Part shown: piece by piece, positions 16,307 to 28,100 of the stretch
Position numbering within the stretch: position 1 is the first letter of the stretch
Layout: the number at the start of each line of letters is the position of its first letter
NCBI RefSeq assembly: GCF_000213575.1
Contig: NZ_GL892009.1
Location: 186,001 to 250,000 of the forward strand
Length of the DNA stretch: 64,000 bases
DNA from: Dysgonomonas mossii DSM 22836
Lineage (GTDB): Bacteria > Bacteroidota > Bacteroidia > Bacteroidales > Dysgonomonadaceae
Reading direction: 5' to 3'
Program-made: the position numbers and the translations under genes
The notes under the pieces: generated by a model
What the model was told of the DNA's origin: nothing
Database searches by the model: none
The model's input: the letters and a program-made list of their open reading frames with translations, nothing else

Positions 16307-17095
16307 AATTTATATTAGCGAATGGGTATATAAAGATAACATTTTATTAACTAAAGATATAATATACACCTCTAGCTTTTCCTTAAACTTTATCAACCTT
16401 TTTAAAATCTTATTTCTATATCCATCCTATCTATACCTAATACATGGTACAAAAATACCATTTAATAGGTATTTACTCATTTGATCAAGAGGTATACTTT
16501 TACATAAATTTATTTATTAAGTTTTAAAATATGTAATAATTTGTATTTTAGAGATATAATCAGGATACACACACCTCAAAAACATATCATTTCGAACAAA
16601 TAAATCTAAATAAACAATCATTATGAAACAAAATATTTAAAAAAAAATCATTTTTTATCGTTTTTACAAAAAATTAATTTACATTTGCTCCTAGAAATAA
16701 GTTTACTCTTAAAACTTACCTCTAAATAAAAGTAGTGTTCTATAATGAAAATAAAGATAAAGGAAATCAAAGCTAACATAGCTTCAGATTACAGATATAC
16801 AACTGTAATGCTTTCAATTAGCTTTATCATGCCAAAAATATTTATATACAAAAACTATATAAATATCACACAAGAAGACAATCTAAATCAAAGGAATCAC
16901 AAAAGGGTTCTTCACCCTTCAATTAGCATGACTCCGCTTCAACATTGTATTCTTTAAGTTTATAAGCGACTCCAATAGCTCGCAGAACTAGTACCAATAA
17001 GTATACGAACGGAAAAAACAGTGAAAAAGGAAACTCCGGTCGGTACTACTCAATAGGTGTATTGTGTTAATATTAACAAATTTATGTGTACAAGT
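16307..17095. other. Long upstream region and leader of the first SusC operon
   Basis: A 789-base non-coding stretch. TACATTTG at 16680-16687 is a good -7 box; a transcript starting there would have a leader of about 400 bases before the SusC ATG at 17096. The leader contains a small perfect hairpin, AAGGGT (16903-16908) with ACCCTT (16914-16919). An open frame at 16745-16957 is not supported as a gene. Such long leaders in SusC operons often carry post-transcriptional control, but no known riboswitch is recognised. Confidence 0.45.
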
Positions 17096-20000
17096 ATGAA
17101 GAAAAAGTTGTTATTGATTTTATCCTGCTTACTGTTAAGCATAGGGTATATTGCCGCACAAACAACAAAGATTACAGGAACCGTTATAGATACGAATGGT
17201 GAGCCTGTAATAAGTGCTTCTGTTGTTGTGAAAGGAACTACAGTCGGAACAGTAACCGATCTGGATGGAACATTTTCAATAAATGTTCCGGATGGTAAAA
17301 ACACGCTGGTATTCAATCTGGTTGGGATGAAAAGTCTTGAAACTAAAGCTACTCAAAATATGCGGGTAGTGATGGAAAATGACGACAAACTTTTGGATGA
17401 AGTCGTTGTAACAGCAATGGGGATTCAGCGCGATCAGAAAATATTGGGGTATGCTGCGACTCAAGTGAAATCGGATGAAATATCAGCTGCAAAATCCGGC
17501 TCTGTCATGGGCGGATTGAATGGTAAAATAGCCGGAGTAAACATTTCCGCTTCAGGACCGGCAGGTACATCTCAAAAAGTATTAATTCGTGGTATTTCTT
17601 CATTTAACAGCAACAATCCTTTATACATTGTAGACGGTGTGCCGATCACAAATGAACGTTCAGGAACAGATTATGTAGACTTTGGTAATAGCGCCAATGA
17701 CATAAACGCTGAAGACGTAGAATCCGTAACAGTTTTGAAAGGAGCCTCTGCTACTGCCCTATATGGATCTCGTGCAGGGAATGGAGTTATCATGATCACA
17801 ACAAAGAGAGCCAAAAGCGAAAAACTAACAGTAACATACGATGGTGCATTTACGGCTTCAAATGTTCTTCGTGTAATGCAAACTCAGGATCTTTATGGAC
17901 AAGGTTGGGGTGCTTGGGATAGAGCCGAAAACGGTTCATGGGGACCACGCCTTGATGGTAGTATTCATGAGTGGGGTTCAGATCAGTTAGCAGAACCAAT
18001 GACCAAACCTTTTTCGTATGTAAAAAACAATATCCGCAATTTTTACAAGACAGGTCACGAATTGAATAATGTTGTATCTCTTCGCTATGGCACAGAGAAC
18101 CTTGGTCTTTATGTTTCTTATGGAAATGTAACCAGCAATGGAACTTTACCAAATAATGCCGACACATATTCTCGCAACACATTCTCTTTGCGTGGTAATG
18201 CGAAATGGGACAAACTAGCTATAGATGTATCTGTTAACTATGCGCGTAAAGATATCCGTCGTACTGAACAAATGGAGATCGAACTTTTACAAAACCCTGT
18301 CGACATTGATATCGCTTCAATGAAAAACTACAATGACGAACGTTATAATCTTGATAATTATTACACTTTTTATGCAACAAATCCTTATTGGATGGTTGAT
18401 AATAATTATTTCCTATATCAAGACAACCATACATACGGTAAAGTTGAAGCCTCTTATCAGTTGTTGGGTGGCCTAAAAGCTACAGCACGTTTGGGTGGCG
18501 ATTTTCTTAATTATAGCAGAGAAAATATAAATGCTAAAAATTCATTTATACCCGGATCGTATAGCGATTTAGGAGGTGCTACTGCTCAAAACGGTTATTA
18601 TTCGAATAATAGATATAATAGAGATCAGCTTGATGCAACAGCATTCTTGTCTGCAGATTATAAAGTATCAGACTTTACTCTTAGCGGCACAGCCGGCTGG
18701 AACTTAAATCAACGGACATATGCATACACAGGAGGATATGTAAACGGATTAGGTGTTTCTGATTGGTATAGTCTGGAAAACTCAGGCTCTGCTGCTGTCT
18801 CTCAGCAATATTCTGAAAAAAGAAGACTTATCGGTTTATTTGCTCAGGCTGAACTAGGATACAAAAGTTTTGCATATCTAAACCTTTCAGCCCGTGCTGA
18901 TAATTCATCAACTCTACCTAAAAATGAAAACACCTATTTTTATGGAGGGGGTAATGTTTCATTTATTCTTACGGAATTATTTTCGTCATTAAAAGATAGC
19001 AAAATTGACTTTTTGAAATTAAGAGCAGCTTTGGGACAAACAGGTAATGACGCTGGAGTATATCGTACCTCATCATGGTTCGAACCATACAATAGCTATT
19101 ACACGTACCTTCCTATTCATGGAGTATTGGGCTTAACTGAATATAATAGATTACCGAGTCAATCATTAAAGCCGGAGATTACAACTGAATACGAATTTGG
19201 CGTTCAAGGAAATTTCTTCGACAATCGTGTTCGTCTGGACTTTGCTTATTATAACAAACGCTCAAAGGATCAGATAATAAATGCAACGCTAGCTCCTGAA
19301 ACCGGGTATACATCCGAAACTCGTAATGTTGGAGAATTGGAGAATAAAGGTATAGAACTAGCCGCAGGATTCACACCTATAAGATCAAAAGACTGGCAAT
19401 GGGATGTAAATGCAACATTTACCAAAAACACAGGAAAAGTGATTGAACTTTGGGATGGATTGCAAGAATACAATATCTACAGCTGGCGTGGTATTGAATA
19501 TAGAATGAAAGTAGGAGAAAAAATTGGAACATTCCAAGTTCCATCAGTAGACCGTGTAACTGACAAAACTAGCCCTTACTATGGTTATATGATTGTAAAC
19601 ACAAATGGATTCCCTACTCAATCTACTACAGAAAAAGAAGTAATAGGATCATCACAGCCTGATTTTATTTTAGGATTGAACACTTCTATTAAATTTAAGG
19701 ATTTTAGACTTACAGTTGTTGGTGACTGGCATAAAGGGGGATGGATGGCCTCGAATACATCATACATCACTCACTTTAACGGAAACTCAACACAGACTGT
19801 GTATAATGAGCGTAACTCATTTATTTATCCAAACTCTGTGAAAATAGTAGGCGGACAATATGTGGAAAATAATATCCCTGTTATGGCTAATCAGATGAAT
19901 TATACACTAGGTAACTATTCGTACAATCCTCTAGTACGTAATGAGATGGTAATACCAAAAGATTTCTTTAAAATCAGAGAGGTAACGCTTTCTTACGATC

Positions 20001-20209
20001 TTCCAAAGAAAGCATTAAAGTCTACGCCATTGAGTAAAGTTACATTAAGCTTTATTGGACGTAACCTCTTCTTATTTACACCAAAGAAGAATAATTATGT
20101 AGATCCTGAAGTAGCCAATATGGGCAACGACTTGACTTCTGAATTTGGTGAAATATCTAGTGGTACTTCTTATCGCAGTTTTGGTGGAGCTATCAAAGTA
20201 GAGTTTTAA
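17096..20209 (+). CDS. SusC/RagA-family TonB-linked outer-membrane protein (pair 1)
   Basis: About 1037 residues from the ATG at 17096 (MKKKLLLIL); an upstream in-frame ATG at 17057 would bury the signal peptide. Order: signal peptide ending in AAQ, CarboxypepD_reg-like domain with the G-x-P-V-I-S-A-S-V pattern, TonB plug with the LDEVVVTAMG boundary, GLNGKIAGV and LYIVDGVPI signatures, then the beta-barrel ending in VEF. SusC proteins import oligosaccharides or peptides together with a SusD lid. No STN signalling domain is present, so it is not controlled by an anti-sigma partner. It is followed after 20 bases by its SusD gene. The substrate is unknown. Confidence 0.93.
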   Translation: MKKKLLLILSCLLLSIGYIAAQTTKITGTVIDTNGEPVISASVVVKGTTVGTVTDLDGTFSINVPDGKNTLVFNLVGMKSLETKATQNMRVVMENDDKLLDEVVVTAMGIQRDQKILGYAATQVKSDEISAAKSGSVMGGLNGKIAGVNISASGPAGTSQKVLIRGISSFNSNNPLYIVDGVPITNERSGTDYVDFGNSANDINAEDVESVTVLKGASATALYGSRAGNGVIMITTKRAKSEKLTVTYDGAFTASNVLRVMQTQDLYGQGWGAWDRAENGSWGPRLDGSIHEWGSDQLAEPMTKPFSYVKNNIRNFYKTGHELNNVVSLRYGTENLGLYVSYGNVTSNGTLPNNADTYSRNTFSLRGNAKWDKLAIDVSVNYARKDIRRTEQMEIELLQNPVDIDIASMKNYNDERYNLDNYYTFYATNPYWMVDNNYFLYQDNHTYGKVEASYQLLGGLKATARLGGDFLNYSRENINAKNSFIPGSYSDLGGATAQNGYYSNNRYNRDQLDATAFLSADYKVSDFTLSGTAGWNLNQRTYAYTGGYVNGLGVSDWYSLENSGSAAVSQQYSEKRRLIGLFAQAELGYKSFAYLNLSARADNSSTLPKNENTYFYGGGNVSFILTELFSSLKDSKIDFLKLRAALGQTGNDAGVYRTSSWFEPYNSYYTYLPIHGVLGLTEYNRLPSQSLKPEITTEYEFGVQGNFFDNRVRLDFAYYNKRSKDQIINATLAPETGYTSETRNVGELENKGIELAAGFTPIRSKDWQWDVNATFTKNTGKVIELWDGLQEYNIYSWRGIEYRMKVGEKIGTFQVPSVDRVTDKTSPYYGYMIVNTNGFPTQSTTEKEVIGSSQPDFILGLNTSIKFKDFRLTVVGDWHKGGWMASNTSYITHFNGNSTQTVYNERNSFIYPNSVKIVGGQYVENNIPVMANQMNYTLGNYSYNPLVRNEMVIPKDFFKIREVTLSYDLPKKALKSTPLSKVTLSFIGRNLFLFTPKKNNYVDPEVANMGNDLTSEFGEISSGTSYRSFGGAIKVEF

Positions 20210-20229
20210 TAATCTAATAAAGAAGAAAA

Positions 20230-21798
20230 ATGAAAAAGAAGAATTTAATATATATAGCTTTATTGCTACTGTTAACAAGCGGAACATTTACGTCTTGCGA
20301 TAACTATTTGGATGTGAACACCAATGCCAACTATCCACCAAATGCCAGCTTGGAGAGCCTTCTCCCATCGGCAGAAGCAAGTACTATTGCTCAATTGGGA
20401 TTAAATGGGCAATTGATAGGGAGTTTATGGTGCCAATATGTAACTCAGGGAAACTCTACCAACCAGTACAATACTACTGTGAATTACAGTCTAAATCAAG
20501 AATCATATAATGCTTTCTGGACCAATGCTTATGCCAATACATTACAGGATCTCAAAATTATGATCTCTTTGGCAGAAGAAAAACAAGCTTGGAACTATTG
20601 GATTATCGGTAAAGTTTTAACTGCATACAACTATCACGTGCTGACAGATTTATACGGAGATATACCTTTTACTGAAGCATTGGATATAAAAAAATATCCG
20701 GCGCCAAAGTATGATGACAGCAAAACCGTTGTATATCCGGGTATTATAGCGATGTTAGATGAGGCTATAGCAAAAGCGCCCAGTGCATCAGGAGGGATGA
20801 ATCCTCTAATAGAAAAACAAGATTACTTTTTTGGAGGTAATATTGACTCTTGGGTCGCTTTAGCAAAAAGCTTAAAATTAAAAATATATTTACGTGACTA
20901 TGAATCGAATAAGACTCAAATAGCAGCCTTAATAAGCCAAGGAGGATTATTTACCGGCAATTTTGCTTTCACTGTATTTGATGATGCAACCAATAAAGGA
21001 AATCCTTTATTTGAGTATAATATTCGCCAATTAAATACTAAGGAGAATATACGGGCATGTCATACTTTCCTTGAATTCTTACTTGCAGCCAATGATCCAC
21101 GTATAGAACAAATCTACGAAATAACTACTGCTGCTAAAGAAGCTATTAAAGAAGGACAAGTTCTTACTACTTATAGACAATTGTATGAAGGTTTACCTTG
21201 CGGAACTAAGCCTTCAACGACTGTTGGAGCTTCAGAAGCTGTACCGCTTGTTAATTCATCAAGATATAAACAAGCATATTCGGATACTACATATTTAATG
21301 AATTCAGCTGAAGCTTATTTTATGATAGCAGAGGCTCAAGCAAGAGCAGGAAAAACAGCTGAAGCAAAAACAGCATACGATGAAGGTGTGAAGCAAGCTT
21401 TTGGACGCTGGGGATTTGATGCTACCGACTTTATTAAAGCCGGAGGTCCATATGAATTCAAAAGTTCCTCTTTAAGCACAATGCTAAAATCTATCTTAAC
21501 CCAAAAATGGGTAGCTGCAGCAAAAGCCAACGCTTGGGATGCTTGGATGGATCGTAACCGTACAGGAATTCCGGCAATTAGTGACGCTGAAAAGGTACGT
21601 TTAAGCAATACAGCTCCCGGACTTGAGGAAGGTTACGAACTAGGATCTTTAGTTCGTCCGGGAACAACAGTACTACAAGCGAGAGAAATACCTCGTCGGC
21701 TTCCGGTTCCTAACGTATCGGCTCTCTACAATGTGAATGCACCTGCCACAAAACCAACTCAAGAACCATTATGGTGGCAAGTAGCTCAAGGAAATTAA
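20230..21798 (+). CDS. SusD/RagB-like surface lipoprotein (pair 1)
   Basis: 522 residues, lipoprotein with lipid cysteine C23 followed by DNYLDVN. The sequence has the helical TPR-like scaffold of the SusD superfamily, with the C-terminal EAYFMIAEAQARAG helix and an ending rich in Pro and Trp. It looks closer to the SusD-like_2 branch than to classical starch SusD. It caps the barrel of the SusC upstream and binds the ligand at the surface. No degradative enzyme is encoded in the operon. Confidence 0.9.
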   Translation: MKKKNLIYIALLLLLTSGTFTSCDNYLDVNTNANYPPNASLESLLPSAEASTIAQLGLNGQLIGSLWCQYVTQGNSTNQYNTTVNYSLNQESYNAFWTNAYANTLQDLKIMISLAEEKQAWNYWIIGKVLTAYNYHVLTDLYGDIPFTEALDIKKYPAPKYDDSKTVVYPGIIAMLDEAIAKAPSASGGMNPLIEKQDYFFGGNIDSWVALAKSLKLKIYLRDYESNKTQIAALISQGGLFTGNFAFTVFDDATNKGNPLFEYNIRQLNTKENIRACHTFLEFLLAANDPRIEQIYEITTAAKEAIKEGQVLTTYRQLYEGLPCGTKPSTTVGASEAVPLVNSSRYKQAYSDTTYLMNSAEAYFMIAEAQARAGKTAEAKTAYDEGVKQAFGRWGFDATDFIKAGGPYEFKSSSLSTMLKSILTQKWVAAAKANAWDAWMDRNRTGIPAISDAEKVRLSNTAPGLEEGYELGSLVRPGTTVLQAREIPRRLPVPNVSALYNVNAPATKPTQEPLWWQVAQGN

Positions 21799-21850
21799 TT
21801 ATAGTAGAGCTAAGTTTAATTAAATACTCAGTTTTTTAAAAGAAAATAAT

Positions 21851-22360
21851 ATGAAACAAATAAGATATATTTCAGTCCTGTTATTATTACTCCTAGGATT
21901 TGCATCTTGCGAAACATACGGAGACTATGAAATAGAATATTCTTCTATCCATCCGCTGGGAGGCAAGTATAGAGTGATTGTGAAAGATGAAGCCGGAAAG
22001 CAGGTATATAAAAACTACTGTGAAATTTCTAATACTTCTGATGAATCAAAAACTCAATGTTGGATACGTATTGGTAGTTATTCACTAAGTGGAGCAAATG
22101 CTTACTCTATTAATGGTAAAATCAATTGTGACTTATCAGCTCTCAGTTTTTCAGGAAGTAATATCGAAAATCTGGCAGGAAATGTTGCTTCTTCAACAAA
22201 TACATTTACATTGACAGATGGAAAGATTATTTTGAAAGGAGCCACTGCTCCCTCAGGTACTGTTTCCGATTCGATATATTTCACTTTTACGAATTCTCGT
22301 TTCCCTGGAAAAACATATACAGCTCAAGGTTATCGTTATACTGGATGGTCTGAAGATTGA
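21851..22360 (+). CDS. Lipid-binding-type small lipoprotein (Lipid_bd-like)
   Basis: 169 residues with lipid cysteine C20 (FASC-ETYGDYE). The mature protein is beta-rich and contains GGKYRVIVKDEAGK near the start and a C-terminal YTAQGYRYTGWSED. This matches small lipoproteins that commonly follow SusD genes and are listed as putative lipid-binding hydrolases (PF12888). The family name is not backed by a defined reaction, to my knowledge. It lies 52 bases after the SusD gene and ends the operon. It probably sits in the outer membrane with the SusCD complex. Confidence 0.65.
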   Translation: MKQIRYISVLLLLLLGFASCETYGDYEIEYSSIHPLGGKYRVIVKDEAGKQVYKNYCEISNTSDESKTQCWIRIGSYSLSGANAYSINGKINCDLSALSFSGSNIENLAGNVASSTNTFTLTDGKIILKGATAPSGTVSDSIYFTFTNSRFPGKTYTAQGYRYTGWSED

Positions 22361-22385
22361 TCATATAAGTTGAAAGTATCAATAA

Positions 22386-22496
22386 AAAGGAGACCGAGCG
22401 CGCTCCTTATAATTACGCGCTCATCATACAAACACGCTTTTAATGCAGTGATGCGTCAAACTTTAAAGAGACCGAATTCGGTCTCTTTGTTTTTTT
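22386..22496 (+). terminator. Terminator of the first SusC operon with an upstream competing hairpin
   Basis: A perfect 24-base palindrome at 22465-22488 (arms AAAGAGACCGAA and TTCGGTCTCTTT) followed by GTTTTTTT is a strong terminator. Upstream, AAGGAG pairs with CTCCTT at about 22387-22408. The sequence GAGACCGA occurs in both elements, so the first copy could also pair with the CGGTCTC arm of the second. Confidence 0.75.
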
Positions 22497-22619
22497 ATAT
22501 ACTTATAACTATACAAACCTTAAAAAATTGAATAACGAAGCCTCCATTCAGAGATACTCTATTGCTATTTCTTAATCAAATTTTCCATCTCTTAGTAATA
22601 ATCTAGACACCTTTTTCAG

Positions 22620-22627
22620 TACCTTTG
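22620..22627 (+). promoter_or_regulatory. -7 box upstream of prfA
   Basis: TACCTTTG fits TAnnTTTG and lies 30 bases before the prfA start codon at 22658. Confidence 0.6.
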
Positions 22628-22657
22628 CCCCAAATTAAATATAAGATAGATTAAGAT

Positions 22658-23743
22658 ATGGCCCACTCGTCATTATTAGAAAGACTTGATGCACTCAATA
22701 TCCGCTTTGAAGAGATAGGGAAACTTATTACAGACCCTGCCGTAATTGCTGATATGAAGAGATACGTCAAACTGAATAAAGAATATCGCGATTTAGAAAA
22801 AATAGATATAGCACGTAGAGAATACAAACAACTACTAGCCACCATAGAAGAAGCAAAAGGTATCCTTGAGAACGAAGATGACTCTGAATTAAGAGAAATA
22901 GCAAAAGAGGAAATGGATGCCGCCAATGAACGTATGCCTAAGTTGGAAGAAGAAATAAAGTTCCTTCTAGTTCCGGCCGATCCTCAAGATAGCAAAAATG
23001 CAATAATGGAGATTCGTGGAGGAACAGGAGGTGACGAAGCCGCTATTTTTGCAGGAGACCTTTATCGCATGTATCAGAAATATTGTGAAATAAAAGGTTG
23101 GAAAACAGAGATTACAAGCGTCACTGAAGGCACTTCCGGGGGATTCAAAGAAATTATATTTACTGTAACTGGAGAAGGAGTATATGGCATTCTAAAATAC
23201 GAATCGGGAGTGCATCGCGTTCAACGTGTTCCCGCTACCGAAACTCAAGGGCGTGTACATACCTCTGCTGCGACTGTTGCTGTATTGCCCGAAGCCGAGG
23301 AGGTTGACGTGGATATAAACCCGGCTGATATTGAAATGCAGACAGCTCGCTCGAGTGGAGCAGGAGGACAGAATGTAAATAAGGTGGAAACCAAAGTACA
23401 ACTAACGCATAAACCATCAGGTCTAGTTGTTGTATGCCAGCAATCAAGATCTCAATTAGCCAATAGAGAGCTTGCGATGCAAATGTTGAGAACAAAACTT
23501 TATGACATAGAGCTATCCAAATATATGGATGCAATAGCTTCGAAACGTAAGACAATGGTATCGACAGGCGACCGCTCGGCTAAGATTAGAACATACAATT
23601 ATCCGCAAGGAAGAATGACTGATCACAGAATCAATCTAACCATGTATAACTTGTCGGCAGTAATGGATGGAGAAATCCAGCCAATTATAGATCAATTGAT
23701 AATTGCGGAAAATACCGAAAGGCTTAAAGAAAGCGAAATGTAA
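22658..23743 (+). CDS. prfA: Peptide chain release factor 1
   Basis: 361 residues, the usual RF1 length. The stop-codon recognition tripeptide PAT is at 192-194 (RF2 would have SPF), and the universal GGQ motif is at 236-238 in [10 protein letters not shown], the methylation site and hydrolysis centre. It releases the finished chain at UAA and UAG codons. The C-terminal domain with [10 protein letters not shown] is intact. pyrF follows after 56 bases and is probably co-transcribed. Confidence 0.96.
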   Translation: MAHSSLLERLDALNIRFEEIGKLITDPAVIADMKRYVKLNKEYRDLEKIDIARREYKQLLATIEEAKGILENEDDSELREIAKEEMDAANERMPKLEEEIKFLLVPADPQDSKNAIMEIRGGTGGDEAAIFAGDLYRMYQKYCEIKGWKTEITSVTEGTSGGFKEIIFTVTGEGVYGILKYESGVHRVQRVPATETQGRVHTSAATVAVLPEAEEVDVDINPADIEMQTARSSGAGGQNVNKVETKVQLTHKPSGLVVVCQQSRSQLANRELAMQMLRTKLYDIELSKYMDAIASKRKTMVSTGDRSAKIRTYNYPQGRMTDHRINLTMYNLSAVMDGEIQPIIDQLIIAENTERLKESEM

Positions 23744-23799
23744 AAAATAAAAAAGATTAGAAATAAGACAAAAGCGACTCTAATTTTGAAGATACAAAT

Positions 23800-24624
23800 A
23801 TGACAAAGCAAGAATTATTTGAGAATATTAAAAGAAAAAAATCTTTCCTCTGTGTTGGGTTAGATACAGATATAAACAAAATACCTTCTTTTTTATTAGA
23901 TGAAGAAGATCCTATCTATGCATTCAATACTGCAATAATAGATGCTACTGCAAAATATTGTGTTGCCTACAAACCTAATACTGCATTTTACGAAAGCCAG
24001 GGAGTAAAGGGCATAGTGGCTTTACACAAAACGATAGAATATATTCGTCTGAGATACCCCGATCAATTTATTATACTAGATGCTAAGCGAGGAGACATCG
24101 GTAATACATCGGAGATGTACGCCATGTCTGCATTCGAAGACCTGAAAGCAAGTGCAATCACTGTCGCACCTTATATGGGAGAAGATAGTGTGAAGCCTTT
24201 TATTAAATATGCCAACAAATGGGTTATTCTTTTAGCCCTTACTTCTAATAAGGGTTCTTATGATTTCCAATTGACAGAAGATAAGAACGGCGAGCGTCTT
24301 TTCGAAAAAGTACTCAAAAAATCTCAGAAATGGGCTACAGACGAACAATTGATGTATGTAGTGGGAGCTACACAGGGCGAAATGTTTGCTGATATTCGCA
24401 AATATGCGCCGACTCATTTCTTACTTGTTCCGGGTGTAGGTGCACAAGGAGGAAGCCTTGCCGATGTTGTAAAGTATGGGATGAATTCGCAATGTGGATT
24501 ACTCGTGAATTCTTCCCGCGCGATAATTTATGCAGACAGTTCTGTTGACTTTGCTTTTGCAGCGACAGCCGAAGCAAAAAAAATACAAGAGGAGATGGCT
24601 ACATACTTAGCTAAATTAGGTTAA
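23800..24624 (+). CDS. pyrF: Orotidine 5'-phosphate decarboxylase
   Basis: 274 residues, group 2 type of OMP decarboxylase (longer than E. coli PyrF). The active site is [10 protein letters not shown] with D94, K96 and D99, the N-terminal CVGLDTD and the phosphate-binding [11 protein letters not shown] are present. It converts OMP to UMP in the last step of pyrimidine synthesis, in the cytosol. It follows prfA, an arrangement also known in other Bacteroidales. Confidence 0.95.
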   Translation: MTKQELFENIKRKKSFLCVGLDTDINKIPSFLLDEEDPIYAFNTAIIDATAKYCVAYKPNTAFYESQGVKGIVALHKTIEYIRLRYPDQFIILDAKRGDIGNTSEMYAMSAFEDLKASAITVAPYMGEDSVKPFIKYANKWVILLALTSNKGSYDFQLTEDKNGERLFEKVLKKSQKWATDEQLMYVVGATQGEMFADIRKYAPTHFLLVPGVGAQGGSLADVVKYGMNSQCGLLVNSSRAIIYADSSVDFAFAATAEAKKIQEEMATYLAKLG

Positions 24625-24708
24625 CTATCTTTTATACTTTGATATAAAAAACTTTGAGTCTTTATTTTAAAGAAACAAAGATTGTAATATTAGATATACC
24701 AAAATAAG

Positions 24709-24752
24709 AAAACTCCGAGGTTGTTTATAAGAACGGCTTCGGAGTTTTTCTA
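24709..24752 (+). terminator. Terminator after pyrF
   Basis: AAAACTCCGAGG (24709-24720) pairs with CTTCGGAGTTTT on the right (to 24748), followed by T residues. The loop is about 16 bases. Confidence 0.75.
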
Positions 24753-25125
24753 TTAATACATTTAAGACGTAATTGAAGAGAGGAAATAAGTTAATTATAA
24801 AATTAACAATCCGCAAGTAAAAATATTATGTTTTTTTATAAAAAAGATACAACTTTTTTATTCCTTTGTAGCAAATTTCAATAAATAAGATTCAGAAAAA
24901 TTGAAGACCAGCTCATATAATATTCATTTTAATATTTCCAGCACGTTAACCTAAACAGGCAGATAGATCAAATCGCCTTTAAAGGGGTAGATAATAACGA
25001 AATTTACCTTTATATTCTGTAAGAAATAATTAATAAATACTTAATATAATATTGTCTGTCTCTTTTGGCTTAACATCTATTTTTGCCTCTGCAATTTGAG
25101 ATAATTTAAATATAAAGCAAAATTT
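24753..25125. other. Leader region of the second SusC operon
   Basis: About 370 AT-rich bases before the SusC start at 25126. No exact TAnnTTTG box is seen; TTCCTTTG near 24862 is the nearest. A short palindrome CCTTTAAAGG lies near 24980. No gene is supported. Confidence 0.35.
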
Positions 25126-28100
25126 ATGTTAAAGAAGTATTTATTTAAAATTTTCATGTTTCTTACTTTTATGTCCATTTCCTCGCAGAGCGTATGGGCA
25201 CAAAGTACGCAAGTAAAAGGAACTGTATCCTCAGAAGGATCGCCCTTAGTGGGTGTTAGTGTGTCTGTAAAAGGGACAACCATAGGTACAATTACAGACT
25301 TGGATGGGAAGTATACATTAGACGTTCCTAACAAACAGTCTATTATACGCTATTCATTCATTGGATATGAAACAGTGGAGCGTGTTGCCGATGCAGGAAT
25401 TATTGACGTAACCCTTACTGAAAATGCCCAATCGCTAGATCAGGTTGTAGTACTAGGTTATGGAAGCAATGCCCGCAAACAGGATTTGTCTGCTGCGGTA
25501 GGTGTTATAAGCAATGCAGATGAATTAACCGTTCGTCCCGTAAGCTCTACCGAGAATATGCTTCAAGGACAGTTGGCCGGCGTAACCATTAGCTCGAATG
25601 GTGGAGACCCAACCTCTACTCCCAATATCGTAATTCGTGGACAAGGTTCTCAAAATGGGGACAACGTACTTTGGGTGGTCGATGGCGTTCCGGGAATGCC
25701 TATTGCTTCGATGAATGACATTGAATCTATTGTAGTGCTTAAGGATGCCGCATCAGCTGCTATTTACGGAGCTCAATCGGGAGCAGGTGGAGTAGTTTTG
25801 GTTACTACAAAAAAAGCAAAGAAGGGTGAACCATCACTTTCGTATGAGGGAATATTCGGTACACGTCAGGCTACTAATCTCCTTCAATCTTTAACTGCAG
25901 AACAGCAAATCGAAATGCGTAAGACCTCTTACAGTAATGCAGGCCTTACATTACCTATTGGTTGGGATACTAGCCGGAACCCATATGTAGGAACCACACG
26001 AACTGATTGGATGGATGAAATTTTTAGAACAGCCCCATATCAACGCCATAATGTAGCATTGAATGTAGGAACGGAAAGCTTTAAAAACCGTATATCATTT
26101 TCTTATGATAACGATCAGGGAACATTGATTAATACTTTCAACAAATCAATAAACCTCCGCTACAATGCAAGTATGAAGCTAAATAAGTGGGTAACGATTT
26201 CTGAAGATTTTGTTTGGAAGAATACACAAAGTCGAGGAATTAATACGGGAAGTGCTTATTCGGGAGCTATCCTTTCTGCACTTTATATGCCTCGTAGTGC
26301 TACAGTTTACAATCCTCTAGACGGATCTTACGGAGGAGTTACGACTGAAGACCCTGCTTATATTGCAAAATATGGTTCCAACTTTGCTGATATTCACGGA
26401 GATGCTATTAACCCGGTTCGCTTACTTCTTGCTGATAACAATTACAACAAAACAAGCAATACATGGACAAATACAACTCTTGAAATTGCGAACATAATAG
26501 ATGGACTAAAGTTTACCAGTCGTTTTTCATATAATTTAGCAAGCAATTATTATAAGAATTTTACACCTATCCGTGATGAAGTAGGTAAACCCGATATGTC
26601 AAACACTTTGAACGAATCTACTTATCGCTCAGATCAGTGGAAAACAGAAAACACGCTGACTTATGACGGAATATTTGGCAAACATTCGATAAGTGGACTC
26701 TTGTCTACTACTGCTGATCACTACGACCAACGTGGATTTAGTGTATCAGGAACCGGATTTGCCGATGAATCAGACTTTTTACAATATCTGGCTTTTGCAG
26801 GATCTACAACAGCGAAAGATTATCTAAATGGCCCCGATGCGAATGTCTCGCTGATATCACGGTTAGCTTATTCTTACGACGACAGATACTTTGTAACTGG
26901 ATCTTGGCGCCGCGACTATGCCGGACGTTTGCCAAAAGAAAACAATTATGGTGATTTTCCTGCAACGACGCTGGCTTGGAAAATTTCGAGCGAAAAATTC
27001 TTTAAGAAAACCGATCTCCTGAGTCTACTTAAAGTACGTGCATCATGGGGACGTGTAGGCAATATATCATCAGTAAATATGAATTACAAATCATTAATCC
27101 TCACAAAAGAGGAAAACTCAGATAATAATTCAGGACAATACGGAGTAACTACAGGAGGTAAATGGGGGACAAGCGTATACAAAAATTTGGCTATTAATCC
27201 TGATCTTACATGGGAAACCTCTGAACAAACCGACTTTGGTTTAGATGTCAGTATGTTTAGGGATCGCCTGGCTCTATCACTCGATTATTTTGATAAAAGA
27301 ACTTTCAACCTGATTCAAACTCAATCAATGGATTGGCCGACAACAATGGGGTTACAAGCGATGAAAATCAATGAGGGAGAAGTGCGTAATAGAGGATTTG
27401 AAGTACAGGCCAACTGGTCTGACCGTATCAACAAAGATATGTCTTACTTCGTGTCGGGTAATTTTTCTACTTTGAGAAACTGGGTATCTGACATAGGTGT
27501 AAAAAATGCAGACGGAACACCGGGCGTATGGACAGATAATACAACATTCCGAAATCTTCCTTATTTATATCAAACTGCGCAAGGACAACCGTTGAACTCT
27601 TACTTTTTGATCAAGACAGACGGAATTTTCCAAAGCGATGCAGAAGCCGCAGCGTATGTAGATAAGGACGGAAAACGTATTCAGCCAAATGCTGTAGCCG
27701 GAGACCTGAAGTTTGTAGACTATAATAATGATGGTACCATCAACACAGCCGACCGCCAATATTGTGGAAGTGCAATACCTAAAACAACATTTGCTTTAAC
27801 TCTAGGCTTCACTTACAAGAAAGTATCATTGAGTGCTATGTTTCAGGGTGTAGGTGGTGCACAATCGTTATACGTAGGCAAATACATGACTTTGAGTGAT
27901 GTTGAAGGCAACTTTAACCGCTCAAACGAAATATTGAATGCATGGAGTCCGACAAATACATCATCAAATATACCACGTCTATCAAAATCGGACCCTAACA
28001 ATAATTTCGCAACTGCATCAGATTGGTATTTGGAAGATGCTTCGTATGTGCGCTTCAAGAACTTGACTATTTCTTATGACTTGAGCAACATACTTCGCAA

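Noticed and set aside
16745-16957. 70-codon plus-strand frame in the SusC leader
   Set aside because: Low-complexity, Ile/Lys/Asn-rich translation of AT-rich DNA, no family resemblance; better read as untranslated leader.
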